NCBI RefSeq assembly: GCF_016745395.1
Contig: NZ_JAERVJ010000001.1
Location: 372,001-436,000 of the forward strand
Direction: 5' to 3'
Length of the DNA stretch: 64,000 bases
From: Methylocystis sp. Sn-Cys
GTDB lineage: Bacteria; Pseudomonadota; Alphaproteobacteria; Rhizobiales; Beijerinckiaceae
Shown: piece by piece, positions 17,530-28,074 of the stretch
How positions within the stretch are numbered: position 1 is the first letter of the stretch
Layout: every line of letters starts with the position of its first letter
Notes under the pieces: generated by a model
What the model was told of the DNA's origin: nothing
The model's input: the letters and a program-made list of their open reading frames with translations, nothing else
Database searches by the model: none
Translations under genes and position numbers: made by a program

Positions 17530-19016
17530 GCCACCTTTTGCGGCACGAGCCGTTCGCTCGCCAGCGCCTCCTCGGCTCCCGCGACCCCCGCCTCGGAATA
17601 TTCGGCGTCCTCATTGACCCGCCAGATGTCGAAGACTTCTTCGCCGCGAATGATGTTCAGCGCGGCGAGCATGCCGGTCATCATGGCGTGGTCCTGATTG
17701 TTATATTTGTGCATGCCGTTGCGGCCGATTGGATGCAGCGTCGGGAAGCGCGCGGCGATCTCGCGGCGGATCGTCTCAACATTCTCGGCGTAAGCGTCGT
17801 CGTAAACTGGATAGGCCTTGGCCTGCCGGACCACGCAGGCGTCCATCACGTCGTCAGGGTCCATCAACCCGATCTGGCCGATCTCACGTTTTGCCAGTGC
17901 GATAAGCTCCTCGTCGGGCGCGGCCCAGAGCCCGTCACCCTCGAAGCAGAAATATTCGAGCCCCAGACAGGTCGAGACGCCATCGGCGATCATCTCGGGC
18001 GACCAGCTCTTGAAGTTCTGCACCCGGCCGACCTTCACGGAAGGATCGTGGATATAGACCCAGTTGTCGGGCAGCTCCTCCTGCGGGCGCCCGATCAGCA
18101 CCACCGTCAGAAAGTCGCGATATTTGAGATCGCGAGCGTTGAAGAGGCTCAAAGGCTTTGGCTCGATGGCGTTCATCAGATCGCGCATCGGCGCCGACGA
18201 CATCACATGGCGCGCGTGGAAGGTTTCGATGGCGCCATTCTGCCTGGCGGCGCGCACGGTCCAGAGCCGGGACGCCGCGTCGTAGTGAATTTGGTCGACG
18301 CTTCGGCCCATGAGGAGACGTCCGCCCATCTCCTGCATCTTGCGGGCGCAGGCCTCCCACATCATGCCGGGACCGCGGCGCGGGTAACGAAAGCTCTCGA
18401 TCAGCGTCTTGGCGCCGGCCTCCGCCTTGCGCAGGCCGAGCGAACGGCGCAGCCCGTCCATGATGGCGGCGCCCAGCGAAAGCCCCTTGATGCGCTGCGC
18501 CGCCCAATCGGCGGAAATATCATCGCAGCCCATGCCCCACACCTTTTCGGTGTAGGTCTTGAAGAAGATGCCGAAGAGCCGCTCGCCGAACTGATTGCGC
18601 ACCCACTGATGGAAGGTCTTGGGCTCCTTCACCGGAAATGCCTTGGCCCAGGCGAAGGAGGCCATGCACAGAGCGCTCTCGAAGAGGCCGAGATTCTTAA
18701 GCGCCTCGAAGGCTCTCAACGGATAGGCGTAGAACTTCCCCCGGTAATAGATGCGCGACAGGCGCGGCCGCTCCAGGAAATCATCGGGCAGGATCTCATT
18801 CCAGAGGTCGACGATCTCCTTCGACTTGGAGAAGAAGCGATGGCCGCCGATGTCGAAGAGGAACCCCTTGTAGCTGGCCGTGCGCGAAATGCCGCCGACA
18901 TAGATCGGGTCCTGCTCCAGCACCAATGCGTCGCGCCCGTGTTTGGCGAGCGTATATCCTGCCGTCAAACCGGCGGGGCCGGCCCCGATGATGATCGTCT
19001 CGACAATCTCGCCCAT
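17526..19016 (-). CDS. FAD-dependent oxidoreductase, UDP-galactopyranose-mutase/protoporphyrinogen-oxidase-like
   Basis: The 496-residue protein begins MGEIVETIIIGAGPAGLTAG, a Rossmann dinucleotide-binding start with GxGxxG at residues 12-17. It continues with IGGHRFFSKSKEIVDLW, typical of NAD(P)/FAD amine-oxidoreductase-like proteins related to UDP-galactopyranose mutases. QFGERLFGIFFKTYTEKVWG is a strongly conserved block in this group. Such genes often sit in polysaccharide clusters. The substrate is not known. The frame is open 27 codons further upstream, but the family start is the ATG at 19016. It is the first gene of the 13.2-19.0 kb cluster and overlaps gtrA. Confidence 0.88.
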   Translation of the reverse strand: MGEIVETIIIGAGPAGLTAGYTLAKHGRDALVLEQDPIYVGGISRTASYKGFLFDIGGHRFFSKSKEIVDLWNEILPDDFLERPRLSRIYYRGKFYAYPLRAFEALKNLGLFESALCMASFAWAKAFPVKEPKTFHQWVRNQFGERLFGIFFKTYTEKVWGMGCDDISADWAAQRIKGLSLGAAIMDGLRRSLGLRKAEAGAKTLIESFRYPRRGPGMMWEACARKMQEMGGRLLMGRSVDQIHYDAASRLWTVRAARQNGAIETFHARHVMSSAPMRDLMNAIEPKPLSLFNARDLKYRDFLTVVLIGRPQEELPDNWVYIHDPSVKVGRVQNFKSWSPEMIADGVSTCLGLEYFCFEGDGLWAAPDEELIALAKREIGQIGLMDPDDVMDACVVRQAKAYPVYDDAYAENVETIRREIAARFPTLHPIGRNGMHKYNNQDHAMMTGMLAALNIIRGEEVFDIWRVNEDAEYSEAGVAGAEEALASERLVPQKVA

Positions 19017-19158
19017 GCCAGCCCTGAAAAATCGGGCTCCTCGCCATGGCGGGAGCCCTTGCCTGAGCGGACCCCGGATCGGCCCGCCGCCCGGCAAGCA
19101 TTGTGGTTTAGAGCCGTTAATGGGCAGTTACGTTAACATGATGCGTGGGCGCGCGCGT

Positions 19159-19713
19159 TCACCACATTGGCGCGAAGGGATAGGCCTGCCAGCTTCGAAC
19201 CGTGCCATAATAATGATGACGGACAGGCGCATAGGCCATAGCGTGCGCGTGATGGCGCCGCAGGCTGGCGTAGCGGGTGGCGCGCGCCGGCGGGGCGCCC
19301 GTGATCGAAATGCTGCCGCCTTCCGTCTGCACAATCTCATAGAGACGCTTGGCGTTGCCGGGGGCGAGACGCACGCAGCCATGCGACGCGGGCCGGCCCA
19401 GGGCGCCGGTGGCGTAGGTGCCATGGATGGCGTAGCCGCCGCGAAAGAAGATCGAATAGGGCATGGGCGACATGTGATATTTGCGGGAATAATGCATGCG
19501 CTGCATGCCCGTCGGCGCATAGGAGCCGCGCGGCGTCGCATAGCCCGCCCGCGCCGTCGAGACAGGCCAGGTGTAGCTGCCCTCGTTCGAGTCGACATGC
19601 ATGGTCTGCGTCGACAAATCGATGTGGATGCTCGCGGTAGCGTGGGCGAGGCCCAAGGACATGAAAAAGGCCGCCAGAGCCAGCAAGACGATTCGCAAAC
19701 GCATGACGCTCAC
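19159..19713 (-). CDS. L,D-transpeptidase (YkuD domain), first paralogue
   Basis: This 184-residue secreted protein has an N-terminal signal sequence (LRIVLLALAAFFMSLGLAHA) and a YkuD catalytic core with GGYAIHGTYA and the active-site Cys in SHGCVRL (about C113). Such enzymes form 3-3 peptidoglycan crosslinks or attach proteins to peptidoglycan. After the core there is a His/Tyr-rich tail of about 40 residues absent from its paralogue at 50038-50481. The start could be the ATG at 19713 or at 19704. Confidence 0.93.
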   Translation of the reverse strand: MSVMRLRIVLLALAAFFMSLGLAHATASIHIDLSTQTMHVDSNEGSYTWPVSTARAGYATPRGSYAPTGMQRMHYSRKYHMSPMPYSIFFRGGYAIHGTYATGALGRPASHGCVRLAPGNAKRLYEIVQTEGGSISITGAPPARATRYASLRRHHAHAMAYAPVRHHYYGTVRSWQAYPFAPMW

Positions 19714-19849
19714 CCTTTAGAAAAACTATTGTCGAGATTGTGCCGCAAGAGTGTCGAAACAGCAATGTAAATGAAAGGGTAAGGTTGACAGGGGATGATT
19801 ACCTGAAAGAGGGCGAGCCTGCGTCTGGAAGACAAGAACGGTGAAAGAA

Positions 19850-20758
19850 ATGCGCGCATTTAGACTTGTGACGACGCTGCTGACGCTGGCCCTGACGGGC
19901 GCGGCCGGCGCTCAGGACAAGGGAACGCTCGATCCGAAGCCCCTGCCGCCGCTCGCCAACCCTTCCGACCCCGCAACGCCGGCGAAGGAGCTCTTCGGCC
20001 GCGCGACGGAGGGCGCGCCCTTCGAGCCGGACCCGATCGGCTTTTATTCGCGCGGCTGCCTCGCCGGCGGCGAACAGCTCCCCGTCAACGGCCCGCATTG
20101 GCAGGTCATGCGCCTCTCGCGCAACCGCAACTGGGGCCATCCGGCGCTTGTCCGTTTCCTCGAGAATTTCTCCGCCAAGGCGTCGCAGGCCTCGGGCTGG
20201 CCGGGGCTTCTCGTCGGCGACATGTCGCAGCCGCGCGGCGGGCCGATGCTGACCGGCCACGCCTCACACCAGATCGGCCTCGACGCCGATATATGGCTGA
20301 CCCCGATGCCCAGGCGCGAGCTTACCCGCGCCGAGCGCGAGGAGATGTCGGCGACCGACGTCGTGCGCGAGGATCGCCTCGACGTGAAGCAGGACGTCTG
20401 GAGCGAGGGGCATATTGCGCTCATCCGCGCCGCCGCGATGGAGCCCAAGGTGCAGCGTATTTTCGTCAACCCGGCGATCAAGCGCGCCCTCTGCCGCGTC
20501 GCCGAGGGCGAGTCCTGGATGCGCAAGGTGCGGCCGATGTGGGGGCACAATTACCATTTCCACGTGCGGCTCTTCTGCCCCGACGGCTCGAGCTGCAAGG
20601 ATCAGGACCCGACGCCCGCCGGCGATGGCTGCGACCAGTCGCTGGCCTGGTGGTTCACGGATGAGGCGCTGCACCCCAAGAAATCGACGAAGTCCTGGCC
20701 GCCGATGACCATGGCGGCCCTCCCCGGCGCCTGCCAGCAGGTGCTGCGGGCGGAGTGA
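19850..20758 (+). CDS. mepA: Penicillin-insensitive murein endopeptidase
   Basis: MepA (peptidase M74) cleaves D-Ala-meso-DAP crosslinks in the periplasm. The 302-residue product has a signal peptide (TTLLTLALTGAAGA) and the family motifs GHASHQIGLDADIW (zinc His and Asp) and MWGHNYHFHVRLFCP (second His cluster). GCLAGGEQLPVNG is also conserved. Length is close to other MepA proteins. I chose the ATG at 19850 with GGTGA just upstream; a GTG at 19841 would add three residues. It is divergent from the L,D-transpeptidase gene, so two wall-remodelling genes share this intergenic region. Confidence 0.95.
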   Translation: MRAFRLVTTLLTLALTGAAGAQDKGTLDPKPLPPLANPSDPATPAKELFGRATEGAPFEPDPIGFYSRGCLAGGEQLPVNGPHWQVMRLSRNRNWGHPALVRFLENFSAKASQASGWPGLLVGDMSQPRGGPMLTGHASHQIGLDADIWLTPMPRRELTRAEREEMSATDVVREDRLDVKQDVWSEGHIALIRAAAMEPKVQRIFVNPAIKRALCRVAEGESWMRKVRPMWGHNYHFHVRLFCPDGSSCKDQDPTPAGDGCDQSLAWWFTDEALHPKKSTKSWPPMTMAALPGACQQVLRAE

Positions 20759-20769
20759 CGCGGAGCCCC

Positions 20770-20850
20770 GTCATTGCGAGGAGCAAAGCGACGAAGCAAT
20801 CCAGGGCAGCCATAGCGGCCCTGGATTGCTTCGCTTCGCTCGCAATGACG
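20770..20850. repeat. Palindromic intergenic repeat, type 1 (copy 2)
   Basis: It begins 12 nt after the mepA stop. The arms GTCATTGCGAGGAGCAAAGC and CGCAATGAC enclose GAAGCAATCCAGG/CCTGGATTGCTTC. This is almost identical to the copy at 8547-8627. Confidence 0.9.
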
Positions 20851-20866
20851 GCGGGTGGCGTGGCGG

Positions 20867-21511
20867 TCAGCCCGCCCCGGTTCCGACAGGGCAGGAGACG
20901 CCCGTGCCCCCGAGCCCGCAATAGCCATCCGGGTTTTTGGCCAGATATTGCTGGTGGTATGTTTCCGCGTAATAGAAGGGCGGCGCGGGCATGATTTCCG
21001 TGGTGATGGGGCCGTAGCCCGCCCTCGTCAATACCTGTTGATACAAAGCCTTCGAAGCCTGCGCCGCCGCGAGTTGCGCGGGCGTCGACGTGTAGATGAC
21101 CGAGCGATATTGGGTTCCGACGTCATTGCCCTGGCGCATGCCTTGGGTCGGATTGTGGCTCTCCCAGAAAATCCGCAAAAGGCTGTCGAAGGACATCCGG
21201 GCGGGGTCATAGACGACCAGAACAACCTCCGCATGGCCGGTCCTGCCGGTGCAGACGTCGTCGTAGGTGGCGTTCTTGGTCGTCCCGCCCGCATAGCCGA
21301 CGGCGGTGACATAAACGCCCTCGCCCGCCTGCCAGAATTTGCGCTCGGCGCCCCAGAAGCAGCCCATGCCGAAAAGAACCCGCTCGGTCCCCGCCGGGAA
21401 AGGCGGATCGAGCGGCGCGCCAGTGACGAAATGGCGCGCGCCATGCGGAACGGGCGTTTCGCGGTCCGGGATAGGCCCCAGCCGCCGGGCGAGGTCATCG
21501 AAGATAGACAT
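20867..21511 (-). CDS. msrA: Peptide-methionine (S)-S-oxide reductase
   Basis: MsrA repairs oxidised methionine in proteins. The 214-residue product has the catalytic Cys in [14 protein letters not shown] (C51), then [29 protein letters not shown] and [20 protein letters not shown], all diagnostic. A C-terminal [15 protein letters not shown] segment supplies candidate recycling cysteines. The start is set at [13 protein letters not shown] (21511); the frame is open further upstream but without family support. It converges with mepA across a palindromic repeat. Confidence 0.97.
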   Translation of the reverse strand: MSIFDDLARRLGPIPDRETPVPHGARHFVTGAPLDPPFPAGTERVLFGMGCFWGAERKFWQAGEGVYVTAVGYAGGTTKNATYDDVCTGRTGHAEVVLVVYDPARMSFDSLLRIFWESHNPTQGMRQGNDVGTQYRSVIYTSTPAQLAAAQASKALYQQVLTRAGYGPITTEIMPAPPFYYAETYHQQYLAKNPDGYCGLGGTGVSCPVGTGAG

Positions 21512-21533
21512 GCTTCGAAGAATAACGCGCCGA

Positions 21534-21863
21534 TCAGCGGCGCCAATAGCGATTCGACGCCTCTCGCCTGTGGCTGAAGACAATCAAGAAGGCTCCAAGG
21601 CCGCCCAAAGCGACGCTCACCGGCAGCAGGAGCAGCGTCGTCGCCACGGGATCCCATAGAGAGGCCGATTTCGCCTGGACGCTCGATTCCAAAGACCGGT
21701 AAAGCGCCGGGAAAGTATCCGAGAGCCCGCTGCGTAGCGAGGTGACGAGAAGCGTCCCGCCGGCGATCGAGCGGGTGCCGTCGACGATGAGGGCGATGAA
21801 CCCTCCCGCGAGCAGCAGCAATCCGAGAAAGCGGGTCACAAGGCGCAGCATATGCCCAACCAT
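21534..21863 (-). CDS. Small two-helix membrane protein of unknown function
   Basis: The 109-residue protein has two hydrophobic segments, [20 protein letters not shown] (about 8-27) and [20 protein letters not shown] (about 75-94). The loop between them contains [17 protein letters not shown], and the tail is short and basic ([12 protein letters not shown]). I recall similar short proteins in rhizobiales genomes but no function. An ATG at 21851 is the alternative start. It lies 22 nt upstream of msrA in the same direction and may be cotranscribed with it. Confidence 0.75.
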   Translation of the reverse strand: MVGHMLRLVTRFLGLLLLAGGFIALIVDGTRSIAGGTLLVTSLRSGLSDTFPALYRSLESSVQAKSASLWDPVATTLLLLPVSVALGGLGAFLIVFSHRREASNRYWRR

Positions 21864-22059
21864 AAGTGCATGGCGCGCCTCTGTCCACGCGGCGACCGCC
21901 CGCTTTGCGGGGGTGATCCTGTTTGAGGCGCCGCGGCTTTAGGCGCTTTGGCGAAGCATTAACCTTAATGGGTTCTGATCGGCGCAGAGGCCAGAACGCC
22001 CTCGAGCAAACGCTCGCCGGCCAGCTCAACGGAGCGCCCGCCGCTCCGCCGGAACCAAA

Positions 22060-23535
22060 ATGCGCAGTCGTAACCAGTTCTCCCCCTTTGTCGATGCGTC
22101 CGGCGATTACATCGTCGAGCTGTCGCGCGGCCAGTTCACCCGCAAGTTTCGCCTGCCGGTTTCGGCGCTCGTGGCTAGCGGCGCCGTCGCCGCCCTGCTC
22201 GTGGCCACGATCGTCGGCGCCGCCGCCTATCTCATCTTCCGCGACGAGCTGCTCGCCGGTCTGATCGATCGCCAGACCCAGATGCAATATGCCTATGAGG
22301 ATCGCATCGCCGCTTTGCGGCTGCGCCTCGACCAGCTCGCGAGCCGGCAGTTCATCGACCAGGACAGCGTCGAGGGGAAGGTTCAAAATCTGGTTGTCCG
22401 TCAGGCCCAGCTCGAAACGCGCGCCGCCGTCGTCGCCCAGCTCCTCGAACGCACCGTCGCCCCCGACGCCGGGGTTACCTTGGTGACGCCGGCCGCGCGC
22501 GAGCCTTCGGCGCTGAACGCGGTAAAGGCGGTGAGGGCGGGCCTGCCGCTCGCAAAGGCGCCGCCCATTCCCGCCGCCGCCAACGGCCAGAAAGGCGCAC
22601 TGGAGGCGGCCCCGCTCGGCTACGCCGCAAAGCCCGAACCCGAGGGGCTCGAGCTGCGGCTCGGCGACGATGACTCGAAGCCGCTGCCGCTCGCGCCCCC
22701 GAGCCCCGCGCCCAAGCGCGGCGAGGTCGACCCGATCGACACCTCGATGGCGCCGCGGACAGGTGCGCCGTCGCTCGCGCTCGCGCACGCCGCCGATCCC
22801 GGCGCGCCCATGCCGCTACGCCTCGAAAGCCTCGCGGTGTTGCTCGATCACGTCGAGCGCGATCAAGCGCGGCGTCTTTCCGGCATCGTGCGCCCCGCCA
22901 TCGAGGCCGCGAGCCGTCTTCGGCAGGCGTTCGACATCGCGGGCGTTTCCGTCGATCGCTATATCAAGCGCCCGCGCAAGGACGCCGCGCTTGCGGTCGG
23001 CGGTCCCTTCGTCGGCGCTCCGGCGCGCGCCAGCGACAGCCTGTTCGAACGCGATCTCGCCGCCGCGCAAACGGCCGTCGCGACGCTCGACGGGCTGCGC
23101 CGCGCGCTGCCGACGACGCCGCTGCGCAAGCCGCTGGCCGGCGAGCTCCAGTTCACCTCGATCTTCGGCTATCGCACGGACCCCTTCTTCGGCCGGCCGG
23201 CGCTGCATAGCGGCGTCGATCTGCGCGAAGACTATGGCGCGCCTGTCAAGGCGACCGCCGCAGGAACCGTCAGCGTCGCCGGGCCGCAGGGCGGCTATGG
23301 CAATCTGGTCGAGATCGACCATGGCGGCGGCATGTCGACCCGCTATGGCCATCTCTCGGCGATCAACGTCTTCCCCGGCCAGCAGGTCGGGCCCGGCGCC
23401 GTCGTCGGCCGCGTCGGCTCCACGGGGCGCTCCACCGGCCCGCATCTTCATTACGAGGTGCGCATCGACGGCGAGGCGGTCGATCCGTCGCGCTTCCTCA
23501 AAGCCGCCTCCGCGCTGGGCGGCATCGTGCAATAA
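22060..23535 (+). CDS. M23-family (LytM-like) peptidoglycan-associated metallopeptidase
   Basis: The 491-residue protein has a short cytoplasmic start and one transmembrane helix (about residues 36-66: LVASGAVAALLVATIVGAAA). A coiled-coil-prone stretch follows (MQYAYEDRIAALRLRLDQLA), then a long Pro/Ala-rich linker and a C-terminal LytM domain. The zinc ligands are visible: H383/D387 in HSGVDL and H462/H464 in GPHLHYEV. This architecture is shared by envelope DipM/EnvC-like and M23 endopeptidases that cut peptide crosslinks or activate amidases. All metal ligands are present, so activity is likely. It is monocistronic. Confidence 0.92.
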   Translation: MRSRNQFSPFVDASGDYIVELSRGQFTRKFRLPVSALVASGAVAALLVATIVGAAAYLIFRDELLAGLIDRQTQMQYAYEDRIAALRLRLDQLASRQFIDQDSVEGKVQNLVVRQAQLETRAAVVAQLLERTVAPDAGVTLVTPAAREPSALNAVKAVRAGLPLAKAPPIPAAANGQKGALEAAPLGYAAKPEPEGLELRLGDDDSKPLPLAPPSPAPKRGEVDPIDTSMAPRTGAPSLALAHAADPGAPMPLRLESLAVLLDHVERDQARRLSGIVRPAIEAASRLRQAFDIAGVSVDRYIKRPRKDAALAVGGPFVGAPARASDSLFERDLAAAQTAVATLDGLRRALPTTPLRKPLAGELQFTSIFGYRTDPFFGRPALHSGVDLREDYGAPVKATAAGTVSVAGPQGGYGNLVEIDHGGGMSTRYGHLSAINVFPGQQVGPGAVVGRVGSTGRSTGPHLHYEVRIDGEAVDPSRFLKAASALGGIVQ

Positions 23536-23603
23536 CTGTAGAGACACGTATCGACGTTCATACAGGTGTTGACAGAATCGGCCTCGGCTGGAAGGTTCGC
23601 TCT

Positions 23604-23843
23604 ATGGCGACGACGAAGGTTTTCAAATCCGGCAATAGTCTCGCAGTGCGCTTGCCGCGCGAGATCGCTTTTCCAGAAGGATCGGAAGTCGTCGTGACGC
23701 GACTGGGCGAAAGCCTCGTCGTGTCGCCCGCCCGTCTCGACATGAAGACGCTCGTGTCGCGTCTTGCCCTCGCCCCCGCGCCGCCGCCCTTGGAGCCGCC
23801 GGAGTTCAAGCCGCCGAGGCGCGAATGGAGCGAAGCCGAGTGA
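23604..23843 (+). CDS. vapB: AbrB/MazE-type antitoxin (VapB-like)
   Basis: The 79-residue protein begins MATTKVFKSGNSLAVRLPRE, the swapped-hairpin AbrB DNA-binding fold of VapB/MazE antitoxins. Its Pro-rich C-terminus (LALAPAPPPLEPPEFKPPRR) would be the toxin-binding tail. It precedes and overlaps a PIN-domain gene by 4 nt, the typical antitoxin-first order. Autorepression of its own promoter with the toxin is usual in this family. Confidence 0.92.
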   Translation: MATTKVFKSGNSLAVRLPREIAFPEGSEVVVTRLGESLVVSPARLDMKTLVSRLALAPAPPPLEPPEFKPPRREWSEAE

Positions 23844-24238
23844 CGCCCCGCTATCTCCTGGATGCGACTGTGGTTTTTGCCGCGGCGAGCGGCGAGATGG
23901 CGACGCTCGCCAAGCTCTCGCGGCTGTCGATTTCCGACGTGGCGATCCCGGCGCTGGTTTATTGCGAGCTCGTGGGGGGCGCAGCCACGGCGGGAAAAAG
24001 CCCGAGGCTCGCCGAGAATGTGGCTTTGCTCGCGCAAAACGTCGACATCCTCCCCTTCGACCGCGCCGCGGCCGAAGCCTATGCCGCCTTGCTGCGCAAA
24101 ATCGAGCCCAAGCGGCGGCGCATGCTCGACCGCATGGTGGCGGCCCAGGCCATCGCGGAAGGGCGAATCCTCATTACGCTCGCGCCACGCGACTTCGAGG
24201 ATTTGCCGGACCTCTCGCTGGAAAGCTGGGCGGTTTAG
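23840..24238 (+). CDS. vapC: PIN-domain ribonuclease toxin (VapC-like)
   Basis: From the GTG at 23840, which overlaps the antitoxin stop as GTGA, the product is 132 residues. PIN-domain acidic residues are visible: Asp in RYLLDATVVFAA, Glu in ALVYCELVGG and Asp in LDRMVAAQAIAEG. The third-block NNTRDF-like motif appears as TLAPRDFEDLPDL. VapC toxins cut tRNA or rRNA in a Mg-dependent way; the target is unknown here. An ATG at 23825 would add five residues. Confidence 0.92.
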   Translation: MTPRYLLDATVVFAAASGEMATLAKLSRLSISDVAIPALVYCELVGGAATAGKSPRLAENVALLAQNVDILPFDRAAAEAYAALLRKIEPKRRRMLDRMVAAQAIAEGRILITLAPRDFEDLPDLSLESWAV

Positions 24239-24426
24239 GTAGGGGAATCGGGCGAAGGACTTCAGGCAGCGACGAGGGTTGCGAGAAATTCGTCGTCCCA
24301 GTCGGCGGTCATTCGCTTGAGGCGCTGGGAGTCTTTGCTCGGGGCATTTTCGGGATCGTACGCTGCATTCGTCGTAGCGGAAGACCATGTCCATGCTACA
24401 AGCCGCCGGGCCCGGGGAGGGGGCGC

Positions 24427-25722
<1,296 letters not shown>

Positions 25723-25850
25723 GGCTCTCGTCGCGGGCTCCGTTGGACTTTGGCCCTAGGTCGCGCGGAAATCGGCGCGGGTCAAGGTGAAGCGCAGGCG
25801 AACGGCGCTCATGTAATGACGTCTGCGTTACGTTGTGCTATGAAACCGGG

Positions 25851-26132
25851 ATGTCGTCCAAGACGCAACCCGCAAAGCGTGAAACGCTCAATCTCCGCAT
25901 CAAGCCGGATGATCGTTCGCTGATCGACCGGGCGGCGAAGCTCGTCTCCAAGAGTCGAACCGATTTCGTCCTGGACGCCGCGCGCAACGCCGCCGAGGAG
26001 GCGCTTCTCGACAAGAGGCTCTTTCGCGTGGATGCGGCGGCCTATGCGGATTTTGTCGCGCGGCTCGACGCCCCGCCTAATCCAAATGAAAGGCTGCGCC
26101 GGACCATGAAAACGCGCGCGCCTTGGGAGTGA
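25851..26132 (+). CDS. DUF1778 antitoxin (TacA-like)
   Basis: The 93-residue protein contains the ribbon-helix-helix-like DUF1778 pattern TLNLRIKPDDRSLIDRAAKL, followed by SRTDFVLDAARNAAEEALLD. The C-terminus FVARLDAPPNPNERLRRTM is typical of antitoxins paired with GNAT toxins. The start is placed at MSSKTQPAKRE; an in-frame ATG at 25833 would add six residues. It overlaps the toxin gene by 4 nt. Confidence 0.92.
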   Translation: MSSKTQPAKRETLNLRIKPDDRSLIDRAAKLVSKSRTDFVLDAARNAAEEALLDKRLFRVDAAAYADFVARLDAPPNPNERLRRTMKTRAPWE

Positions 26133-26623
26133 CGCTCGCCGCGCCGCGTCCTATCTCGGACGCTGACGATATTTCCGGTTTCGATTGCAGCGTTTTGGCG
26201 CTGGACGATTGGCTGAGGCGGCGCGCCCGCGCCAATCAGGCGAGCGGCGCCTCGCGCACCTATGTGGTCTGCGAGGGCAACCGAGTGGTCGCTTATTTCG
26301 CGCTGGCGTCCGGCGCCGTCGATCTCGACGAGGCGACAGGGCGCCTGCGCCGCAATATGCCCGATCCGGTTCCCGTCGCCGTCCTGGGGAGGCTGGCGAT
26401 CGACCGCGCGTGGCAGAAAAAGGGGCTCGGCCGCGCTCTTGTGAAGGATGCGCTGTTGCGCGTCCTTTTGGCGGCTGAAGCCATCGGCATTCGGGGCATA
26501 TTGGTTCACGCTTTGTCGCCGGAGGCCGCAGCTTTCTATGAAGCAGTCGGCTTCGAGCCCTCGCCGCTGGAGCCGATGACGCTCATGGCGACCCTCGCCG
26601 ATTTACGCGCCGCGCTGGATTAA
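26129..26623 (+). CDS. GNAT-family acetyltransferase toxin (TacT-like)
   Basis: From the GTG overlapping the DUF1778 stop (GTGA at 26129-26132), the 164-residue product shows the TacT arrangement: [20 protein letters not shown], then [21 protein letters not shown]. The acetyl-CoA loop is [19 protein letters not shown] (RxxGxG/A variant), and [20 protein letters not shown] closes the fold. TacT toxins acetylate the amino group of charged tRNAs and block translation. A TTG at 26123 is a less likely start. The 3' end overlaps the opposing dnaJ-like gene stop. Confidence 0.92.
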   Translation: MTLAAPRPISDADDISGFDCSVLALDDWLRRRARANQASGASRTYVVCEGNRVVAYFALASGAVDLDEATGRLRRNMPDPVPVAVLGRLAIDRAWQKKGLGRALVKDALLRVLLAAEAIGIRGILVHALSPEAAAFYEAVGFEPSPLEPMTLMATLADLRAALD

Positions 26624-27579
26624 CCCATCTTCCGGCGCGGATCGTAGCCATGCCGATCACGCAGCTCGCGCATCTTGGCGTCGAAGTCGGCGTCGGGCTC
26701 CTCGGGCAGCATGATTTTCAGCACGACATAAAGGTCGCCCGCCGGCTTGCCGTCGGTCGCGGGCAGGCCCTTGCCGCGCAGGCGCAGCACGCGGCCGCCG
26801 TTGGAGCCGGCCGGCACGCCGAGCTCCACCTTGCCGTCGAGGGTGGGCGTCTGCACCTTTGCGCCGAGCGCGGCCTCATAGACCGCCACGGGCAGTTCGA
26901 CGCGCAGATCGCGCCCCTCCACCTTGAAATAGGGATGCGGGGCGAGCTTCACGGTCACCAGCGCGTCGCCCGGCTCGCCGCCGCGCAGGCCCGGCTGGCC
27001 CTGGCCGCGCAGTCTGATCTGCTGGCCGTCCTCGACGCCCGCCGGTATTTTCACCTCAAGCGTGCGGCCAGAGGGCAGGATCACGCGGGCCGAGCCGCCT
27101 TTGGCGATGGTTTCGAGCGGCACGGTCGCGGTCGCGACCACGTCGTCGCCGCGCGTGGGCGTCGCCTGCCGTCGCCTGCCGCCGAAGAGATCGGCGAACA
27201 GATCGCTGGGATCGAAGCCGCCAGCGCCGGCGCCGGCGCCCTGCTGTGCGCCAAAGTTGAAGTCGTAATGCTGATCGCCCCCCGGAGCGCCCCCGGCCGT
27301 CCGCCAGCCGCGCGTAAATCCGCCCGGTCCCGCGCCGAATCCTTCGAATCCGCGCGGCTTGCCGTCCGGCCCGATCTCGCCGCGATCGAATTGGGCCTTT
27401 TTCTTTTCGTCGCCGACGATTTCATAGGCCGTATTGATTTCGGCGAAGCGCTCCTTGGCCTTCGCGTCATCCTTGTTGCGGTCGGGATGGTATTTTTTCG
27501 CGAGCTGGCGGTAGGCCTTCTTGATGTCGGCCGCGCTCGCAGACTTGGTGACTCCGAGAACGTCGTAAGGGTCGCGCAT
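26620..27579 (-). CDS. DnaJ-class molecular chaperone (CbpA-like, no zinc finger)
   Basis: The 319-residue protein has an N-terminal J domain (residues 1-65) with the HPD motif in [11 protein letters not shown] Gly/Phe-rich linker (about 80-150) follows, then the DnaJ C-terminal substrate-binding domains ([38 protein letters not shown]). The CxxCxGxG zinc-finger region of true DnaJ is absent, so it is a type II/CbpA-like co-chaperone for DnaK. The start is at [10 protein letters not shown]; the frame allows three more residues. It converges with the GNAT toxin gene, and their stops overlap. Confidence 0.95.
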   Translation of the reverse strand: MRDPYDVLGVTKSASAADIKKAYRQLAKKYHPDRNKDDAKAKERFAEINTAYEIVGDEKKKAQFDRGEIGPDGKPRGFEGFGAGPGGFTRGWRTAGGAPGGDQHYDFNFGAQQGAGAGAGGFDPSDLFADLFGGRRRQATPTRGDDVVATATVPLETIAKGGSARVILPSGRTLEVKIPAGVEDGQQIRLRGQGQPGLRGGEPGDALVTVKLAPHPYFKVEGRDLRVELPVAVYEAALGAKVQTPTLDGKVELGVPAGSNGGRVLRLRGKGLPATDGKPAGDLYVVLKIMLPEEPDADFDAKMRELRDRHGYDPRRKMG

Positions 27580-27694
27580 TTTGTCCAATCAGCCCATGGC
27601 GGCGCCCGCCCGCAATCGGCGCGAGCGCATATGTCTGACAGACTATTTGGGAGAAGCGCGCTTCCAACGCAAGCGCCAGCGCGGGCGAAACTTC

Positions 27695-27985
27695 TTAGAG
27701 CTTCGTCGGCGCCTTGGCGAAATCAGCGAAGGCTTCGCCATCCGGGTCGAGCTCGCTCAGCGCGTCGTTGACGGCGTCGATCTGGCTCGTTTCACCGCCG
27801 CCCATATTTTCTTCCGTCGCGCGCAAGAGGGCGCGGGCGTCGAGCTCCCAGCGTTTCAGAATTTCGATCTTCAACAGCTTGGCGAGCGCCTTGCTCTCGA
27901 CGACCTCGGAAGGGATGTCGAAGACGGAGGCAGGGGAGATGAGGGCTTTTTCAATTTCGGCCGAGCCCAGGTTCAAGACTTTCAT
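27695..27985 (-). CDS. Small conserved protein divergent from the zinc-finger/HTH gene
   Basis: The 96-residue acidic protein has a core EILKRWELDARALLRATEEN followed by MGGGE. I recall a comparable pattern in short uncharacterised proteobacterial proteins that begin with a segment like SPASVFDIPSEVVESKALA. No enzymatic motif, Cys pair or membrane helix is visible, and it is predicted helical. It shares a 133-nt divergent intergenic region with the zinc-finger/HTH gene, whose palindromic operators could also affect this promoter. Confidence 0.75.
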   Translation of the reverse strand: MKVLNLGSAEIEKALISPASVFDIPSEVVESKALAKLLKIEILKRWELDARALLRATEENMGGGETSQIDAVNDALSELDPDGEAFADFAKAPTKL

Positions 27986-28044
27986 TTAATGCCCCGGTTT
28001 GGATTCCTTTCAGGCTCGAACGCGCAAGCCAGCGCCCATGTTCC

Positions 28045-28050
28045 TATACT
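28045..28050 (+). promoter_or_regulatory. Candidate -10 box upstream of the zinc-finger/HTH gene
   Basis: TATACT at 28045-28050 is a good -10 match, with no strong -35 at the expected distance. Transcription from here would run through both palindromic operators before the ATG at 28119. This is tentative. Confidence 0.3.
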
Positions 28051-28074
28051 GGAGGATATCTTGACGGCGGCTGC

